Source: Paracentrotus lividus
Taxonomy: Eukaryota; Echinodermata; Echinoidea; Camarodonta; Echinidae
Assembly (NCBI GenBank): GCA_940671915.1
Contig: CALNVZ010003426.1
Location: 29,817,866 to 29,881,865, forward strand
Direction of reading: 5' to 3'
Length of the DNA stretch: 64,000 nt
A model generated the notes under the pieces. The model was not told the origin of the DNA and made no database searches. It saw nothing but the letters and a program-made list of their open reading frames with translations. Made by a program: the position numbers and the translations under genes. Shown one piece after another: positions 42,031-52,898 of this stretch; position 1 is the stretch's first letter; each line of letters opens with the position of its first letter.

Positions 42031-43905
42031 ATATCAATTCTACTCTATGTAAAATGTAAAGTTAACGTATACCAATGTCGGCATTAAAATCGTAATAGGG
42101 AGCTTTCGCTGGACTACGGGACGCTAATCTAGAACGTTAGCAAAAAAGAGGGCACTATTTTCAAAATGCCTGCAAACCCTCGTTTTCTATCTTCTTTAAC
42201 ACTTTGAATAAAAGTTTCCAATGGTAACCGCACATGTTCCCTTTGGTTGTGAGACTTGTAACGTCTATTGTTGCAATAAGAATTCAATCCAATGCTACTT
42301 TACTGAGGATACCTAGTTCTTTCTTTTTTCATACAAGGTTTTATTGTGACAAATGCATCTATGCATATAACAGCTGACCTAAACATGCTGATATGAAAAG
42401 AAATAACCTACCGCCCAGCCTTTATGATTAGTCAATCAAAGTATGCTTCTTTTATGTTTTAGCAAAGGGGAAATGCCTGTATACATTCCTATCAAGCGCT
42501 CGCTTATTATAACTGACTTACGTTCTCAGCTGAGAACCTAGATACGTTCTACGTTTCGGGAGAACGTACATTTCCCAAATAGCGTTGTAGATTTGACAAC
42601 GGGAGCTATCTCTTGTAGCTAGGGGAAACCCTCGTTTTGTGCACACGAAACTTGTAATTTAAACGCTTGCCAGCCGTTTCTAGCAAATACCAGTTTTACA
42701 CACTCTTTTCCTGTACTAACAGTATGCAGGAGTTGGGGTTTGAGCTATTTTGAAAATAAAGTCATCATAAAGCTAACGTTCTAGATTAGCGTCCCCGTAG
42801 TCCAGCGAAAGCTCCTAATAAACAAGGCGCGTGCGCGTCATTATCTAAGGGCCAGACGCAAGAGTGACGTTGGAAATACGGCTGAGAAGCGCAGAAATAA
42901 TATACAGCTGGCTGCAATAATAAAATTAGCTCACAAAAACTCGCTTAAGAAGACTTCCCTGCAGCTGGAATGGTATTGTCCGTTCGGTTTAGCAATCTAC
43001 TCGTACGTGAGATGAAAGAAATTGATGAACTTTTATCATATTGTTAGTTAATAGATTCTCCAGACCAGATGGAGAAATACACAATTTGGGCAAGCTTATA
43101 ACATTATTGTGATGAAGTTGTAATCAGAATCTTTATTTCACATAGATTGATGTTCCAAACGATTATTGATATAAGTGATCTTGCAGGGCGCGGACGTTTT
43201 TGAAAGTGGAGGGGCTGAGCCGAAGTGGGGGGGGGGCTGAACAGGCTAAAATACAATGTATGGTCATTTTTCCGTTTTTTGTACACGGTTGCTGAAAAAA
43301 GTGGGGGGGGGGCTGAAGCCCCCCAGCCCCCCCCCCCGGCTCCGCGGCCCCTGTCTTGTCACCTCTTGCGAAGACCCGTCCACATGCTATGCGATATGCA
43401 TGTGATATGCGGAAATATCGACCCATCGAGTAAAGATTCTATTGTGATAATGTTCAAAGTGACAGGACTTTTTCTTAACCAATCGAATGAATGTACCTTC
43501 TTTGGAAAGCTGAGAATTCAAGCTTATAAAAACTGCTTGATCACTATAAGCTGTAATATAATTATGCGTTATCCAGGAAGATGATTATGTGGCGTATGAG
43601 CTATTTTGAGAGCAAAATTGCCATATTGTACAGAATTTGATCTGACTAGGATTCGAATTGACACAAGTGACAGGACTTTTTTTCCCCTTTGCAATAAGTT
43701 ATTCCTATTTTTGAAAAAAATCAGACTCTTAGCGTATTTATTCAAGTTGATCATTTCTTTGAAAAGGTAGTTGCTCGCCATAATCAGAAAAACAAAGTGA
43801 AAAAACTGCAAAATACAAAATGTCTATGGCAAGCGTTCGCTTTGCGTAGAGTGATAGCGCCCTCTTCCTCTTAAGTTTACAACTAAGAATGAGTCTACAT
43901 AATTA
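42031..43905 (+). mobile_element. CATATCAATTCTA-family element, copy A (with nested insertions)
   Basis: Starts CATATCAATTCTACTCTATG and ends near AAGTTTACAACTAAGAATGA. Internal blocks match copy B (45137-46762) and, inverted, copy C (47097-48108): AAATGTAAAGTTAACGT, CATAGATTGATGTTCC, and TAGCGCCCTCTTCCTCTTAA near the end. Two insertions are visible: a fold-back element at 42099-42815 and a GC-rich segment at about 43185-43357. No transposase recognised. Confidence 0.6.
42099..42815. mobile_element. Fold-back DNA transposon (GGAGCTTTCGCTGG ends) nested in copy A
   Basis: Terminal inverted repeats of about 44 bases start GGAGCTTTCGCTGGACTACG at the left and end CGTAGTCCAGCGAAAGCTCC at the right, with CTAATCTAGAACGTTAGC at the inner side. 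Flanks read GTAATAG and TAATAAAC, so the duplication is probably TAATA. Copy B lacks this insertion (CGTAATTAAACAAGGCGCG), which confirms both limits. Confidence 0.8.
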
Positions 43906-44639
43906 TAGGGCTAGCTATTTAAAGAAAGAACATTTGTTTTTATTCATTGCCACATTTTTTTATTGCGAGCGCGAAGCGCGAGCCGCAAATTTTTGCCTTA
44001 TAACTACATGAAGGCATTTAATTTCACACATATTTTACCTCGTACTTCTTTTTAAATTCCTTTAGGGGCTGATAATCCCCGCCCTCATTTGACACAAATG
44101 CGAGCACCAAGCGCTAGTGAAATCATGTTTGTTAATACTTTTCTGAATATGATGATAATTTTATAACATACGAGCGCGAAGTGCGAGATGAAAATTGTAC
44201 ATAGGGGCTTTAGTATTTAGTATTAATATTTTAATCATTGTCTTTTGTTTGTTTTATTTTTAAAGTTTAATAAGAGCAAATTTTTCGTCCATTTTTTTTT
44301 TCTGTTGTAATGAACTGAGAGCAGAGCAGTTAAAACTTATATTGCAGCTAACTGATTAAAGCATCTCCTAAGATTGATGAAATTTCTGCATGGTATAGAA
44401 TTGGGCAACCATAACAAGTGTGTGCTTGGATTCTTTTTTAAAAGAATACAATTTCTTTAAGAATTATCAATTTTATTTGTAATTCTATTAAAAAGAAGAC
44501 TGTTGTCATCATAAGTAATAAATTTTTTTTTTAATTTCGAGCGCGAAGCGCGAGAGAAATTACGTAATTTGGGAGATACGGGTCATCTGCTGGGAATTTG
44601 TGTCAAAAGAAGTTAGTCTTGAATTACGGCTATGGTGTT

Positions 44640-44668
44640 GACAGGCGCCGCTCTTCTCTTTTGCGCCT

Positions 44669-44702
<34 letters not shown>

Positions 44703-44765
44703 GGGGGGGGGAGCTAGGTGCGTTCACACCCTCCGCACCCCCCCCTGGCGACGGGCCTGCTGAGC
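44640..44765. repeat. T run and GC-rich low-complexity segment
   Basis: About 30 T (44671-44701), then G and C runs and a CGACGGGCCTGCTGAGCAA phrase. No gene. Confidence 0.5.
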
Positions 44766-44814
44766 AACCTGATTATTTTTATTAGTTATTTCGTCTCTGT
44801 ATACTAAATAAAAG

Positions 44815-45136
44815 TAAGATGAGACAATTTCACACACAATGCGCAGCGGAGTTCGCACCGCGCCTTTATCAGGGTTGAAAAACGTCTTCGTGTTGAGAGC
44901 CATATTAAAGCAACAAATATGACTGAGCCTTTAAAACAAGACGTTATTCATTTCAGATGGAAACATGATCTTTAGAATAATAGTTATCCTTTAACTTGGT
45001 TATACTTTTTTAGCATGTCTTTAAAAACACATATGCCCATCGATCTCGTTAAAAAAGAGAGACCTTAGTCTTAAGACTCCCAACTCCCACCTTTTCATTG
45101 AAAGATCGAGGAGAATTTTCTGATATTGGTCATACA
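44815..45136 (+). mobile_element. CATATCAATTCTA-family partial copy
   Basis: Matches 45905-46230 inside copy B: GCAGCGGAGTTCGCAC, AAAACGTCTTC, CCTTTAACTTGGTTATACTT and ACACATAT. It lies directly against the left end of copy B. Confidence 0.55.
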
Positions 45137-46762
45137 TTCATATCAATTCTACTCTATGTAAAATGTAAAGTTAACGTTATACCAATGTGTGGCATTGAAT
45201 CGTAATTAAACAAGGCGCGTCCATTATCTAAGAGCCAGACGCAACAAAGTAACGTTGGAAATACGGCTGAGAAGGCAGAAATCTGTACAGCTGACTGCAT
45301 AACAAAACTCGCGTAAAGACTTCCTGCATTCGCGAATGGTATCGCCCGTCCGGTGAGGAGCAAATACTGCGTGGGTGAAAGAAATTTATGAACTTTTCTC
45401 ATGGTTTTAATTAGTAGATGCTTCAGACCAGATGGAGGAAAAGACATTTGAAAGCTATAACATGATTGTGCTGAAGTTGTAATCAGAACCTGTATTTTAC
45501 ATAGATTGATGCTCCAACCAAGAGATCTCGCCAAGACGCCGTTGCATTATTTTCTATGCGAATATGCATGTGATTTGCGTAAACATTGACCAATCGAGAA
45601 AAAACTCTCTTATAATAGTTCAAAGTGACAGGACTTTTTTTAACAAGTGAAATAAAGATATAAATGCATGAATATAAAAATCATTAATAGTTTTGAAATG
45701 TACGTGAAATGAATCAAAACACTTCTTTAAAAGTTGTAATTTTTTAAAGATCACATTATGTCTGATTCTAACCGTAATATTAAAGTGAATATAATTATGC
45801 GTCATTGAGGAGCAAGACTTTGAAGCGCATGAGCTGTTCTGGGCTCAAAATTGGCAATATTGTACAGGAATATGTTTCTGACCAGGCTTTCGAATTGATT
45901 CAAGTGACACATAATGAACAAATATGACCAAATACGCAGCGGAGTTCGCACGCGCCCTTAACACGGAAAACGTCTTCAGTTTGAGGTCCTAAGCAACAAA
46001 TATGACTGTGCTCTTAAAACAAAATGATATTTGCGCTCATTTCGGAAGGAAACATAATCTGTAGAATATATCCTTTAACTTGGTTATACTTTTTTATAGC
46101 ATGCTTTTAAAAACACATATCCCATCTCGTTCAAAAAGAGAGACAGCAGGGTTATTACTTCCAACCCCACCTTTTCCAATTGAAAGGGGAGAATTTTCTT
46201 GAATTGGTCAGGACATCACTACACTAAATTGAGTTTGAGGTCAAACAATATGATTTATAGGGCCAATTTCGATACCAATGTGTTGGTGATGATAGCTCTC
46301 ACCGAAAATATAAAGTCATTTTTTGTTGGATGAATGTGATATATTGCCATGCCTGGTTTTGTAAAAATGACTTCTTCTGGTATAGCCCAGGATGCGTTTC
46401 CAAGACCGCACGTTAATGGCCTGTGTGTAGCGAGTGTGTCTGGTGTGAGTAAGGATCGACTTGGTGACCGAACTTTGTGTTGAAACGGGTAAAAAGCGTC
46501 TGCTAGGGAACGTTATTGAGTATATACTCTAATATTTCTCCATATGGGACTTTTTTTCCTTTGCAATAATTATCCTATTTCTGAAAAATTCAGACTGTGA
46601 ACGTACTCAATCAAACTGATCATTTCTTTGAAGGGTAGTTGCTCGCCACAATAAAGAAATAAAGTGAAAACTGTCCAAAAACAGAAAAAGTAAATGGAGC
46701 GTTCGCTTTGAGTAGAATGGTAGCGCCCTCTATCTCTTAAGTTTACAACTAGAATTGATATG
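45137..46762 (+). mobile_element. CATATCAATTCTA-family element, copy B
   Basis: Starts CATATCAATTCTACTCTATG and ends TTTACAACTAGAATTGATATG, giving inverted ends CATATCAATTCTA. It is the copy without the 42099-42815 insertion. It includes an internal piece also present at 44815-45136 and further inserted text near 46240-46500. No coding signal. Confidence 0.65.
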
Positions 46763-47096
46763 CACCTCACTAATTGAGTCTTGAGTCAAACAAAACGATT
46801 TATAGGGCCATTTCGCATACCAATCTGTTGGTAATGATAGCTCACTGAAATATAAAAATCATGAAAAAAGTGATTAGGTTAATGGTAATTAACCTCCCAA
46901 TAACAAAAATGAAAAAAAAAATAAATAATTAAAGATTTTTTTTCTTAAATTGCTTTTAAAAGCAATGAAGTGTGCAGAGGCGATGCCAGGGGGGGGGGGC
47001 AGCGGCCCGGCCCCCCAATGCACCCCCAAAAAAAAGAAGAAGAAGAAAGAAGGCAAAATGGACGGGCTGGCCGATTGAGCCTGTACCTTACCCTAC

Positions 47097-48108
47097 ATAT
47101 CAATTCTAGTTGTAAACTTAAGAGGAAGAGGGCGCTATCACTCTACGCAAATCTAACGCTGCATAGACATTTTGTATTTTGCACAGTTTTTCCACTTTGT
47201 TTTTCTTGATTAGGCGAGCAACTACCTTTTCAAAGAAATGATCAACTTGAATAATTACGCTAAGAGTCTTATTTTTCAAAATAGGAATAACTTACTGCAA
47301 AGGGGAAAAAAAGTCCTGTCACTTGTGTCAAATTCGAAATCCTAATCAGATCAAATCCTGTCATATGGCCAATTTTGCTCTCAAATAGCTCATAACGCAC
47401 ATAATTATCTTCCTGGATAACGCATAATTATATAACAGCTTAATGATCAAGCCGTTTTTAAAAGCTTGATTCTCACTTTTCCAGAGATGGTAATTTTCAT
47501 TTCGATTGGTTAAAAAAAAGTCTGTCACTTTGAACATTATCAACAAACGAATCTTTACTCGATGGGTCAATATTCCGCATATCACATGCATATCGCATTT
47601 GGACGGCGTCTTCGCAAGATGTGACAAGATCACTATTTATATCAATAATCGTTAGGAACATCAATCTATGTGAAATAAGATTCTGATTAAACAACTTTAG
47701 CACAATGGTGTTATAGGCTTGCCAAAATGTATTTTCCCCCAATCTGGTCGGAAGCATCTACCTACGAAACTATGATAAAGTTCAATTATTTATTTCATGT
47801 CCATGAGAAATTAGCTCGAACGGATCGACTGACCAGACCATTTTACCACAGGGAAGTTTTCTTAGGCGAGTTTTTTGTACGCTAAGTAATAATTGCATGC
47901 AGTTGTCAATCGGTCGCTTCCCGCGCGTTATAGCGCGGGATTTGTTGACATTAATGTAGAACCGTATAATTTTCGCGCCGCTCAGTTGTATTTTCCACTA
48001 ACTCATGAATGTAATGTGCGTTTCCCCTCCTCAAATAATGGACGCGTCTTTATGTTAAGATTTAATGTCTACGTTAGGTTTACATTTCACGTGGAGTAGA
48101 ATTGATAT
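47097..48108 (-). mobile_element. CATATCAATTCTA-family element, copy C (inverted, most compact)
   Basis: Begins CATATCAATTCTAGTTGTAA and ends GTGGAGTAGAATTGATATG, so the 13-base ends are inverted repeats. Interior matches copy A in reverse: AAGAGGAAGAGGGCGCTATC, TGTCACTTTGAACATTATCA, CATCAATCTATGTGAAATAA. At about 1.0 kb it is the best estimate of the uninterrupted length. Confidence 0.7.
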
Positions 48109-48109
48109 G

Positions 48110-48335
48110 TGGCCGAAACATGATGACCTCCTTGGATGGCCGAAGGCCCAAAATTTTAACACCCCCCCCCCCCCGCCTTCACAGGCCAGCGGTGATCGCG
48201 TGAAAGAAAAAAAAGTGATGTACCTTTTTTTGCTCGCCCGGTGGTGACGGAATGTACCAAAATCTGAAATTACAATTTTGCCCCCCCCCTCCTGTAATGA
48301 AATCCTGGATCGGCAACTGGTGTGGTAGGCCTATA
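48110..48335 (-). repeat. Dispersed repeat, GGCGGATCCAGGATTT family, inverted
   Basis: Reverse complement of the 37330-37470 order: TTTTTTTGCTCGCCCGGTGG, GTACCAAAATCTGAAATTA, a C run and GAAATCCTGGATCGGCAACT. Confidence 0.55.
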
Positions 48336-48482
48336 TATATATATATATATAAGATATATATGAGGCAGATCGACCTTAATTTATCTAGGTAAGACATATC
48401 AGTTAATCGAATGGACGTAGGGATATTTTTGACCAATAATTTGTTATGTTAACAATTTTTTTTTCTTGTTCATTATCCACAT

Positions 48483-49710
48483 TATTCTTTTAAAGTCCAG
48501 ACCGGACCGACAAATGAAATAGCAAAAACGAAAGCTAATAATGCTATATATACAAAATTCCAAATTAAGGCGTTTTTATTGTCCATCTAGAAAGTATTTG
48601 ATTAAAAAGATGACGAACCTCAACCAGGCCACCCCTCCCGAATACTTGTAAAATTACCCCTAATTTAAAAGTGCGAGTGATGACGTCAAAAAATGTTCAT
48701 GACGAACGCAGTCCGTTTGAGAACAGTATACCCCCTTCTTGCAAACTCTTATTAGTTCTCTTTTCCAAGTGTGACCAGGGACGTGAGAGGAACCCTGGTG
48801 TGACGAACACCTCAATCAGATATCTATCTAAAAAACATCTGTTCACTTGACCTCGGTCCAAACAGTGGTCACCCAAGGTCACAGCTGGGGCCAACATTTA
48901 CATTAAACGATCAAGATGTCTGTATCGATACATTTTTATTAGTTTTTTATATTCTTGTACTTTCCTTATTCCGAGGTCGATTTCTTCGTTTGAAATGGAA
49001 AACGAATTAACATTTGATTTCTAAATATAATATGCCTGTGAAACTTGAAATATATCAAATACAATCATTTTATTTTGAAGGGCTACTCATAGGCAGAGCT
49101 ACTATTACGTAACATCACAGTTGTTGTTTATCTTTTACCCCTGGCTCAACGCTCAAGCTGGCCTGTGGAGTTGCAAAGTTTGATAACAGGGATTATCTGG
49201 CCATGCAGGGCCGATAGTGCTTGGAATAGTTTCAAACGAGGATTTTTATAAAGGGGGTCCGACACCTGAGCTCAGCTCTCGAACTGGGGGTAGGCTTGCA
49301 AACGAGGATTGACGTAATGTTAATGAATGCTACAGCAGTCTTGTGGCCAGGCATGATTGACTTTGCCCTTTCATTTCATAACAATAGAATTTAGCTCACA
49401 GGGCGTCTATTGTCCTGACATAGCAATACAAGACGTGTTTTCTAAAGGCGAAACGCAATCATGCCTAGCCGCAGGACTGCTGTAGCATTCCATTAACATT
49501 TTTTGACGTCATCACTCGCACTTTTAAATTAGGGGTAATTTTACAAGTATTCGGGAGGGGTGGCCTGGTTGAGGTTCGGTCATCTTTTAATTAAATACTT
49601 TCTAGATGGACAAAAAAACGCCTTAATTTGGAATTGCTGTATCATATAGCATATTAGCTTTCGTTTTTGGCTATTTCATTTGTCGGTCGGTCTAGGACTT
49701 TAAGAATAAG
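48483..49710. mobile_element. Fold-back element with ~215-base terminal inverted repeats
   Basis: The left arm 48483-48700 (AAAGTCCAGACCGGACCGAC, AACCAGGCCACCCCTCCCGA, AGTGCGAGTGATGACGTCAA) is inverted at 49495-49710 with high identity. A second inverted pair is nested inside: AATGCTACAGCAGTCTTGTG near 49325 and its complement near 49470. The centre (48700-49320) is unrelated and holds no recognisable ORF. Non-autonomous; superfamily unknown. Confidence 0.75.
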
Positions 49711-50574
49711 AGACAATATAGAATAAAGTTATTGTAGGATGATATGGCCTATAGATTATATAGGCTATGACTAGTCTATAGACTTAATTTAAAGAAGACA
49801 AAGAGGGGGCTATCATTTTCCTTTATTTCACTTTGATATATTTCTATTGCTCCTTTTCGATCCTTTTTTTTGGTTCGAACCGGGGGAGGGAGAGGGGGGG
49901 GGGGGTAACAAGAGGGTGAAAGCGGGGGCAAGGGCCTAGGGGGGGGAGGCGACAGCAAATATGATGTTTGTGGGCGGGGCGATGATCATTGAATCACTAT
50001 GATATAATCAGATTCCAGAAAAAAAAAACATTTACATAAATTTATGTGGTCATAGATATGTCTAAATAGTAGAAATTCTCATTCTTTCCTTCTTTTTTTT
50101 CCTTCATACTAGTATTCTTTCATTGAATACTTCCCTTCCACTTTGGTGGACAATAAGAAAGATACACTATCTTAATTTTATGACTTGTAGCGCTCACCTA
50201 GCCTTGTAGACAAAAATTTGAGAGAAGATTCTACACCAGTCTTGCTCAGCCAGATGTATGATGGGATATTTTCTATGGAAAAATGGCGACGCTTTCCACC
50301 GTCTAAATGTCAATTCTGAACTCAGCTTACAATGAAATTGAAGTGATATATATTGATCTGTGATGGGTAAATATGTTATTGCAATATGTTTTATCAGTAT
50401 TATTATTTATATTATTATGATGAGTTTTCAGTGAAGAATTTTGGTGTAGTTTACAGGCGTAGGCGCAGGCGCCGATCGAGTTTTTTTTTCTTCTCGCAAC
50501 AGTCAACCGGTCAAAATTTCAATAGTGGGTAACGCTAAACTAACCCCGCGACGCGACCCCGAACAACTCAGCTG
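49711..50574. other. Intergenic, no gene seen
   Basis: Contains G runs near 49890-49940 and a TAGGCGCAGGCGCCGATC phrase near 50460. Nothing codes. Confidence 0.4.
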
Positions 50575-51120
50575 CAGCACGGAGAAAAGTTCCTCCATAA
50601 TATAGTAATTTATGCATGACGCTCGAATGATCACGAATTAGCATATGAAATTACCACTACATTGTGCCTTCCAATGAACAATAGTCACGATAAAATTTAG
50701 ATTTGTCATTTATTTTTTTGGTAAGTCCTCATTTCTTTATGCGTTTTGAAATATTGGGCGTACGTCCGACAGTGGATTCGTTGAAGTTCCTTTTTATATT
50801 TCTCTTTCTTTATTCTAAAAAAATATTGAAAGAGTGGGTCTACGCCCAACCGTTTTTGAAGTCGAGTCTTGCAGTTTTTCTTGCGAAATGGGTCCAATTT
50901 GGTTATGATTGACAGCGCGCACGACAAAGCGGTCTTTATCGGAACAGCTGAATCGCGTTGTTCAGTACGGTCAACGCACTTCAGTCATCGCAACCGGGAG
51001 GCGGAGCTCCTCGCGATAGCTACAGTAGCTAATCAGAGCGCCCAACAATCAAAATCCATTGTTCTCTATTTCTGTAAAAGCGGAATGGTAGACTTTTTTC
51101 CGTGTGCAGCTCAGCCTGAG
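50575..51120. repeat. Copy 2 of the ~540-base dispersed repeat (uninterrupted)
   Basis: Reverse complement of 28800-28937 joined to 31523-31960. It shows the LINE-free target CGCACTTCAGTCATCGCAAC, which dates the LINE as later than the duplication. It ends about 400 bases before the PHRF1 promoter candidate. Confidence 0.75.
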
Positions 51121-51130
51121 GTGTAGGCAG

Positions 51131-51217
51131 GAAATATTCCACCGTTCTCTGTTTTTTTCTAACATTTTACAATATTTTAGATTTTTTTTTTATTTTCCAG
51201 AGACCGGTGGAATATTA
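51131..51217. repeat. Short inverted repeat (possible tiny MITE)
   Basis: GAAATATTCCACCGTTCTCT at the left and AGAGACCGGTGGAATATTAC at the right pair over about 18 bases around a T-rich 50-base loop. Confidence 0.45.
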
Positions 51218-51516
51218 CTACATACGTTTACGTAGGGGTCTACAACGCCTCTCGTGGCTGCTTTTCAGCCATGTAGAAACCAATGGCCCAAGTTTTTTCG
51301 CGATCACGACATCGTTAGCTTTGTCTATGATTTTTTTTACTTTAGAACATATTTTAAACAGAATTATTACGCTGCAAATGATCACTATTAATATTACCGT
51401 TATTATGATGATAATAATTCTAAAATTATATAATAAGAAATGTAAAAACGAAAAGACTTACTTTCTGCCAATATGTTTTCGCCGATCTTTCACTAGTTAC
51501 TCGATTCAGAAAACAA

Positions 51517-51575
51517 TGCGCATGCGCCGTACCCGGTATTTTTGCATTATATTCATTTAAAAATGGCGACCACTT
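51517..51575 (+). promoter_or_regulatory. Probable PHRF1 promoter: NRF1 palindrome and AAAATGGCG element
   Basis: TGCGCATGCGCC at 51517-51528 contains the perfect NRF1 palindrome GCGCATGCGC, a mark of animal housekeeping promoters. AAAATGGCG (51561-51568) follows 35 bases later, matching a YY1-type initiator element. The ATG in it opens only four codons (MATT, then stop). Confidence 0.5.
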
Positions 51576-51641
51576 AAAAAAGTACGAAGAAGATGTCTTT
51601 GGCCGAATGTTTGTCTGATACGAAGTTATGAAAAAGATTAT
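51535..51641 (+). other. Candidate PHRF1 5' noncoding exon
   Basis: The segment downstream of the NRF1 palindrome ends at a consensus donor TTAT|GTAAGTAAAG (GT at 51642). The first PHRF1 coding exon is preceded by an acceptor at 54713-54714, so an upstream noncoding exon is required and this is the best candidate. The transcription start is not determined. Confidence 0.4.
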
Positions 51642-51699
51642 GTAAGTAAAGAACGATTTTGATAACATTTAATATGTATAGATCCTAAACAATACTATA

Positions 51700-52050
51700 A
51701 TTTTTTGGATATCGAGGGGGAAAAGGGGTCAAATGCGAAATTATTGTGGACTGTTGAGATTCTTAACGCAAAGATGCCTGCTATCGTAGGATCCCTGTGA
51801 TAAGCGTCATGTTACGATTTTCAGTCGTTTATTTTGTATTGTATTGAGCATTCAAAGTTTAACCAATGCAATCCCAAAATAGCGACTGAATCCTTCGGTC
51901 TACCTGAGGTGCAGCCTGCAGCCACTGCAGGCGAAGCGAGAAGCTACCTTTTTTTTGTTTCGTTAATTGACTCTTAAACTAAATTTCAATGCGAATATAA
52001 AATGTTATTCTTAGAATCATCAATGCTATGTTATTCTTCATATTCTTATA
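51700..52050. other. Probable PHRF1 intron DNA, nothing recognised
   Basis: AT-rich with one GC-rich patch, GTGCAGCCTGCAGCCACTGC, near 51910. No gene. Confidence 0.3.
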
Positions 52051-52679
52051 CCGTGTGCAATAAGTATTGTCACCCCCTACATCATGCTTTTATTGAATAT
52101 TTTACATAGCCTAGGGAGTAATGATTTTGGCTTTCAAACAAATATGCCAGCATAGCTGTTGAAATTACCTTTTTTATGCTGCATAGATGAATTTTGTGTG
52201 ATACGTATAAGTAGAGCTATGCTGGTTCGAACTTTCACGCATGAATTTCAAGATCTCAAACCTCCTTGCGAACATTGAAAAATGGTAGACAAGAACAACA
52301 GGAGGAAGAAGGAAAGTGCTGAGAGCAAGAGGAAATTGACTAAAACTTGGAGAAAGGAAGGGAAAACGAACAAGGAGATAGCAAGTCTGCTTAACAATAT
52401 TGCAATGCCTGGAGAGATGGGGTGAAGTATCAGCATCGATCAGATAGGCTGTCTTTACTGGGTCAAACTTAGAAAAATGGGCCAGATCGTGGGCCCAGCA
52501 ATTTTGACCCCCCAGGGGGAACAATTTCTGTTAAATTGCTATTTCAGATAATTTTAATGTTAACTGATGTATTATAAGTCAAAATATTGTGTTTATACTT
52601 ATAAAATTAAGTCAAATGATGAATTATACTGCGTTTATGTATATTTGTGTAAGGGGGCGACAATACTTATTGCACACGG
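52051..52679 (+). mobile_element. Internally deleted Tc1/mariner element with vestigial transposase start
   Basis: Inverted ends CCGTGTGCAATAAGTATTGT / ACAATACTTATTGCACACGG flanked by TA (52049-52050, 52680-52681). Inside, an ATG at 52282 opens 47 codons with KTWRKEGKTNKEIASLLNN, the helix-turn-helix phrase (R.EGKT.KEIA..L) typical of Tc1/mariner transposase N-termini. The catalytic DDE/D part is absent, so the 629-base copy cannot move itself. Confidence 0.75.
52282..52425 (+). pseudogene. Mariner transposase N-terminal remnant (HTH)
   Basis: Basic start MVDKNNRRKKESAESKRK followed by LTKTWRKEGKTNKEIASLLN and a stop at 52423-52425. It is the only coding trace of the element's parent. Confidence 0.5.
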
Positions 52680-52898
52680 TATATGATCAATGAAACAGAA
52701 ACTCTTATGTTAGATCTGACTAAATGAAATTAGATTTCTAATCTAGAAATTTGACCTGCGAACAGACATACAGAGTCCTTTTTTTTTCTTTTCTAAAATT
52801 TAAAAATTTATAAAATTGCACCGATGTCTGCGCACTAACTCATTTTTGCACTCACTTTTTTTATTAGACATGGTATTCAAAATTTTCAGCATAGACTC

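Larger units (their letters stand above)
34700..44560. repeat. Zone of ~17 dispersed copies of the palindrome GGCTCGCGCTTCGCGCTCGC
   Basis: Copies of CTCGCGCTTCGCGCTCGC or its complement lie at about 34715, 35163, 35241, 35766, 35912, 36206, 36507 (partial), 36571, 36648, 39063, 40578, 41320, 41428, 41909, 43965, 44171 and 44538. Many are preceded by A/T-rich AAATTTTCGG and followed by CATT. They run in one direction to 36.7 kb, reverse at 39.1 kb, forward at 40.6-41.4 kb, then reverse to 44.5 kb. The core GCGAAGC can form a very stable three-base-loop hairpin. Confidence 0.8.

Noticed and set aside
33461-44765. LTR or virus-like element in the repeat zone
   Set aside because: No long direct repeats, primer-binding site or gag/pol signatures were seen; the repeats are inverted or tandem.
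50220-50300. A further AAAAATGGCG as a third promoter
   Set aside because: No donor, CpG-rich flank or gene follows on either strand.
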